In this document: positions 33,578-34,828 of the stretch, piece by piece | Numbering within the stretch: position 1 is the first letter of the stretch | Layout: every line of letters starts with the position of its first letter | Assembly: GCA_025358155.1 (NCBI GenBank) | Contig: JANYKR010000282.1 | Coordinates: forward strand, 1 to 34,828 | Direction: 5' to 3' | Length of the DNA: 34,828 nt | DNA from: Betaproteobacteria bacterium | GTDB lineage: Bacteria; Pseudomonadota; Gammaproteobacteria; Burkholderiales; Burkholderiaceae_C | Translations under genes and position numbers: made by a program | Notes under the pieces: generated by a model | What the model saw: only the letters and a program-made list of their open reading frames with translations | The model's database searches: none | What the model was told of the DNA's origin: nothing

Positions 33578-34288
33578 TCAACCGCCCAGGCCGGCAAACA
33601 CCTGCTGCACGTCTTCGCTGGCATCGAGCGCGGCCAGAAATGACTCGACCTCGTCAAGCTGTTCGGCATCCAGGCTGGCCGGATCGACCGGGTTCTTGGC
33701 TTTGTAGCCCAGTTTGGCCGACAACACCGCAAAACCCTGCACCGCCAGCGCACGGCTGACCAGGTCCAGGTCACCGGGGTCGGTCAAGAACAGCGTGACA
33801 CCTTCGTCGGCGGGCTCAAAGTCTTGGGCACCGGCTTCAATCGCGGCCAGTTCGGGGTCGGCGCCGGCTGTGCTGGGCTCGGCTTCGATCAGGCCGACAT
33901 GGTCAAAATCCCAGGCCACCGAGCCGGAGCCGCCGAGTTGGCCCTTGCGGAACAGCACCCGCATCTCGGACGCGGCGCGGTTCACGTTGTCGGTCAGGCA
34001 CTCCACCATCACCGGCACCCGGTGCGGCGCAAAGCCCTCGTAGAGCGCGTATTCAAAATGCACCGCCTCACCCGTCAGGCCAGCGCCTTTTTTGATCGCC
34101 CGCTCCAGCGTCTCCTTGGGCATCGAGACCTTGCGCGCCTGCTCGACCACCAGCCGCAGCCTGGAGTTTGCCGCCGGGTCAGCGCCGTGCCGGGCCGCGA
34201 TCATGATGTCCTTGGCCAGTTTGCCAAACAGCCGGCCCTTGGCATTGGCGGCCAGATCCTTGTGCTTTGCTTTCCACTGCGCGCCCAT
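33578..34288 (-). CDS. YebC/PmpR family protein, YeeN subtype
   Basis: 236-residue member of the YebC/TACO1 family, described as a transcriptional regulator and more recently linked to translation of difficult peptides. Starts [20 protein letters not shown], the wording of the YeeN branch rather than MAGHSKW of classical YebC. Further conserved parts are [49 protein letters not shown] and [17 protein letters not shown]. Acidic C-terminus. A terminator on the same strand lies upstream (34344-34370), so it probably has its own promoter in 34289-34343, which I cannot identify. Confidence 0.92.
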   Translation of the reverse strand: MGAQWKAKHKDLAANAKGRLFGKLAKDIMIAARHGADPAANSRLRLVVEQARKVSMPKETLERAIKKGAGLTGEAVHFEYALYEGFAPHRVPVMVECLTDNVNRAASEMRVLFRKGQLGGSGSVAWDFDHVGLIEAEPSTAGADPELAAIEAGAQDFEPADEGVTLFLTDPGDLDLVSRALAVQGFAVLSAKLGYKAKNPVDPASLDAEQLDEVESFLAALDASEDVQQVFAGLGG

Positions 34289-34340
34289 CGCTCAAGCTCC
34301 CTCGGGTTGTCGGCCAGCCTCAAAGCGGCCCCAGAAATGC

Positions 34341-34370
34341 AAAACCCCAAGCAGGTCCATCACTTGGGGT
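34341..34370 (-). terminator. rho-independent terminator on the minus strand
   Basis: Stem ACCCCAAG/CTTGGGGT (34344-34351 with 34363-34370), 11-base loop, with the minus strand reading TTTT directly after the stem (34341-34344). It would end a transcript coming from the right, where a tRNA-like 3' end lies 20 bases away. Confidence 0.8.
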
Positions 34371-34828
34371 CGGCATGCGGATCACCCGCTGGAGGGACGG
34401 AGGGATTCGAAAGAAAGCCGGAAAGCGAGCATTCACGCGGGTTTCTGATCGGTACTTCCCAGTAATGCCCCCAAAAATGCCCCCAGACTTCAACGGCTGG
34501 ACCTTCTTTCGCCTCCCCGCGCACCCCTTGCGGCTGTCGGGCAGGCCAGATTCTGCCAGAGGTCGCCGCAGTTGCGCCGATGCCACAGAATCGAGGGCAC
34601 CCGCTGGGGCCGGTCCGGTGGCCACCAGGTCGAAGGCACCCCCTCCCCTCGTTCTGACACTTTCCAGCGTCGGAATGCTCCCAATAGCCCCCCCTCTCAA
34701 TTTCGCGGCGTTGCGAACGGAGGTAACTAGGCGGTCTGCACCCCCTGGCCTGCAGCCTTTTGACCCCCCCTCCCCCCGGCGCCTAGGCGCCTCGCCCGGG
34801 CCCGTTCGTGTAGGCAGCTCGCAGCTCG
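34371..34828. other. noncoding end region, possible edge of an integrated element
   Basis: No convincing gene on either strand. Contents are the tRNA-like fragment (34390-34411), two direct copies of AATGCCCCC 12 bases apart (34464-34472 and 34476-34484), C-runs near 34691 and 34764-34777, and a perfect 14-bp palindrome GGCGCCTAGGCGCC (34778-34791). Base composition and word use differ from the dense coding DNA to the left. Confidence 0.5.
34390..34411 (-). other. tRNA 3'-end-like fragment, candidate attachment-site core
   Basis: On the minus strand TTCGAATCCCTCCGTCCCTCCA resembles a T-loop (TTCGAAT) with the 3' side of the T-stem and acceptor of a serine-type tRNA, though the arm is one base short of a perfect fit and CCA is not in normal register. 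The matching 5' side of the T-stem is missing: likeness stops exactly at the T-loop, where tyrosine recombinases often cross over. A terminator follows as after a real tRNA gene. Confidence 0.4.

Noticed and set aside
34320-34700. 126-codon open frame on the minus strand
   Set aside because: Runs through the tRNA-like fragment and terminator, has no ribosome site or family likeness, and is probably noncoding.

Overview
The window is GC-rich, densely packed DNA from a Gram-negative bacterium. It is most likely a betaproteobacterium of the Burkholderiales, perhaps Comamonadaceae-like. Signs are a BoxABC-type benzoyl-CoA epoxidation cluster with a BoxR-type regulator, an N-terminally coiled general porin, a DUF3297 protein, a YeeN-type YebC protein, and an intergenic palindromic element of a kind I remember from comamonad genomes. 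Species assignment is inference.

Left half (1-16380): an aerobic hybrid benzoate pathway arranged as two divergent transcription units. On the minus strand from 10590 down to base 1 run benzoate-CoA ligase, an alpha/beta-hydrolase, four branched-chain-type ABC transporter genes (two permeases, two ATPases) and a two-subunit NAD-linked formate dehydrogenase. The last is a fused gamma-beta subunit followed by a molybdenum or tungsten alpha subunit whose final residues run off the left edge. On the plus strand lie boxR, boxC, boxB and boxA. Benzoate would be imported, activated to benzoyl-CoA, epoxidised by BoxA/BoxB and ring-opened by BoxC, which releases formate. The formate dehydrogenase in the same operon would recover that formate as NADH and CO2. 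The aldehyde dehydrogenase BoxD and a periplasmic binding protein for the transporter are not in the window. Four near-identical 14-base sites, one inverted pair at each of the two control regions, overlap or flank three recognisable promoters and are the best candidates for BoxR operators.

Middle (16434-22017): an Lrp/AsnC-type regulator, an 8-bp tandem repeat array, a bifunctional PutA without the N-terminal DNA-binding domain, and ornithine cyclodeaminase. The last two form an ornithine to proline to glutamate unit on the minus strand, with a perfect inverted repeat in its upstream region.

Right half (22192-34288): a stand-alone periplasmic binding protein tail-to-tail with a TctE-like sensor kinase and its response regulator, then a porin. 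A complete NMT1/TauA-type ABC importer follows (binding protein, ATPase, permease). After it come single genes: TrhO-type tRNA hydroxylase, a glutathione transferase, a CaiB-family CoA-transferase, a DUF3297 protein and a YebC/YeeN protein.

The last 540 bases carry no convincing gene. They hold a minus-strand terminator and a short sequence resembling the 3' end of a tRNA cut at the T-loop, then AT-richer direct repeats. This looks like the scar or edge of an integrated element beyond the right end. A recurring trait of the window is short in-frame tandem repeats (6, 12 and about 24 bp) that add low-complexity segments to enzyme linkers and termini.
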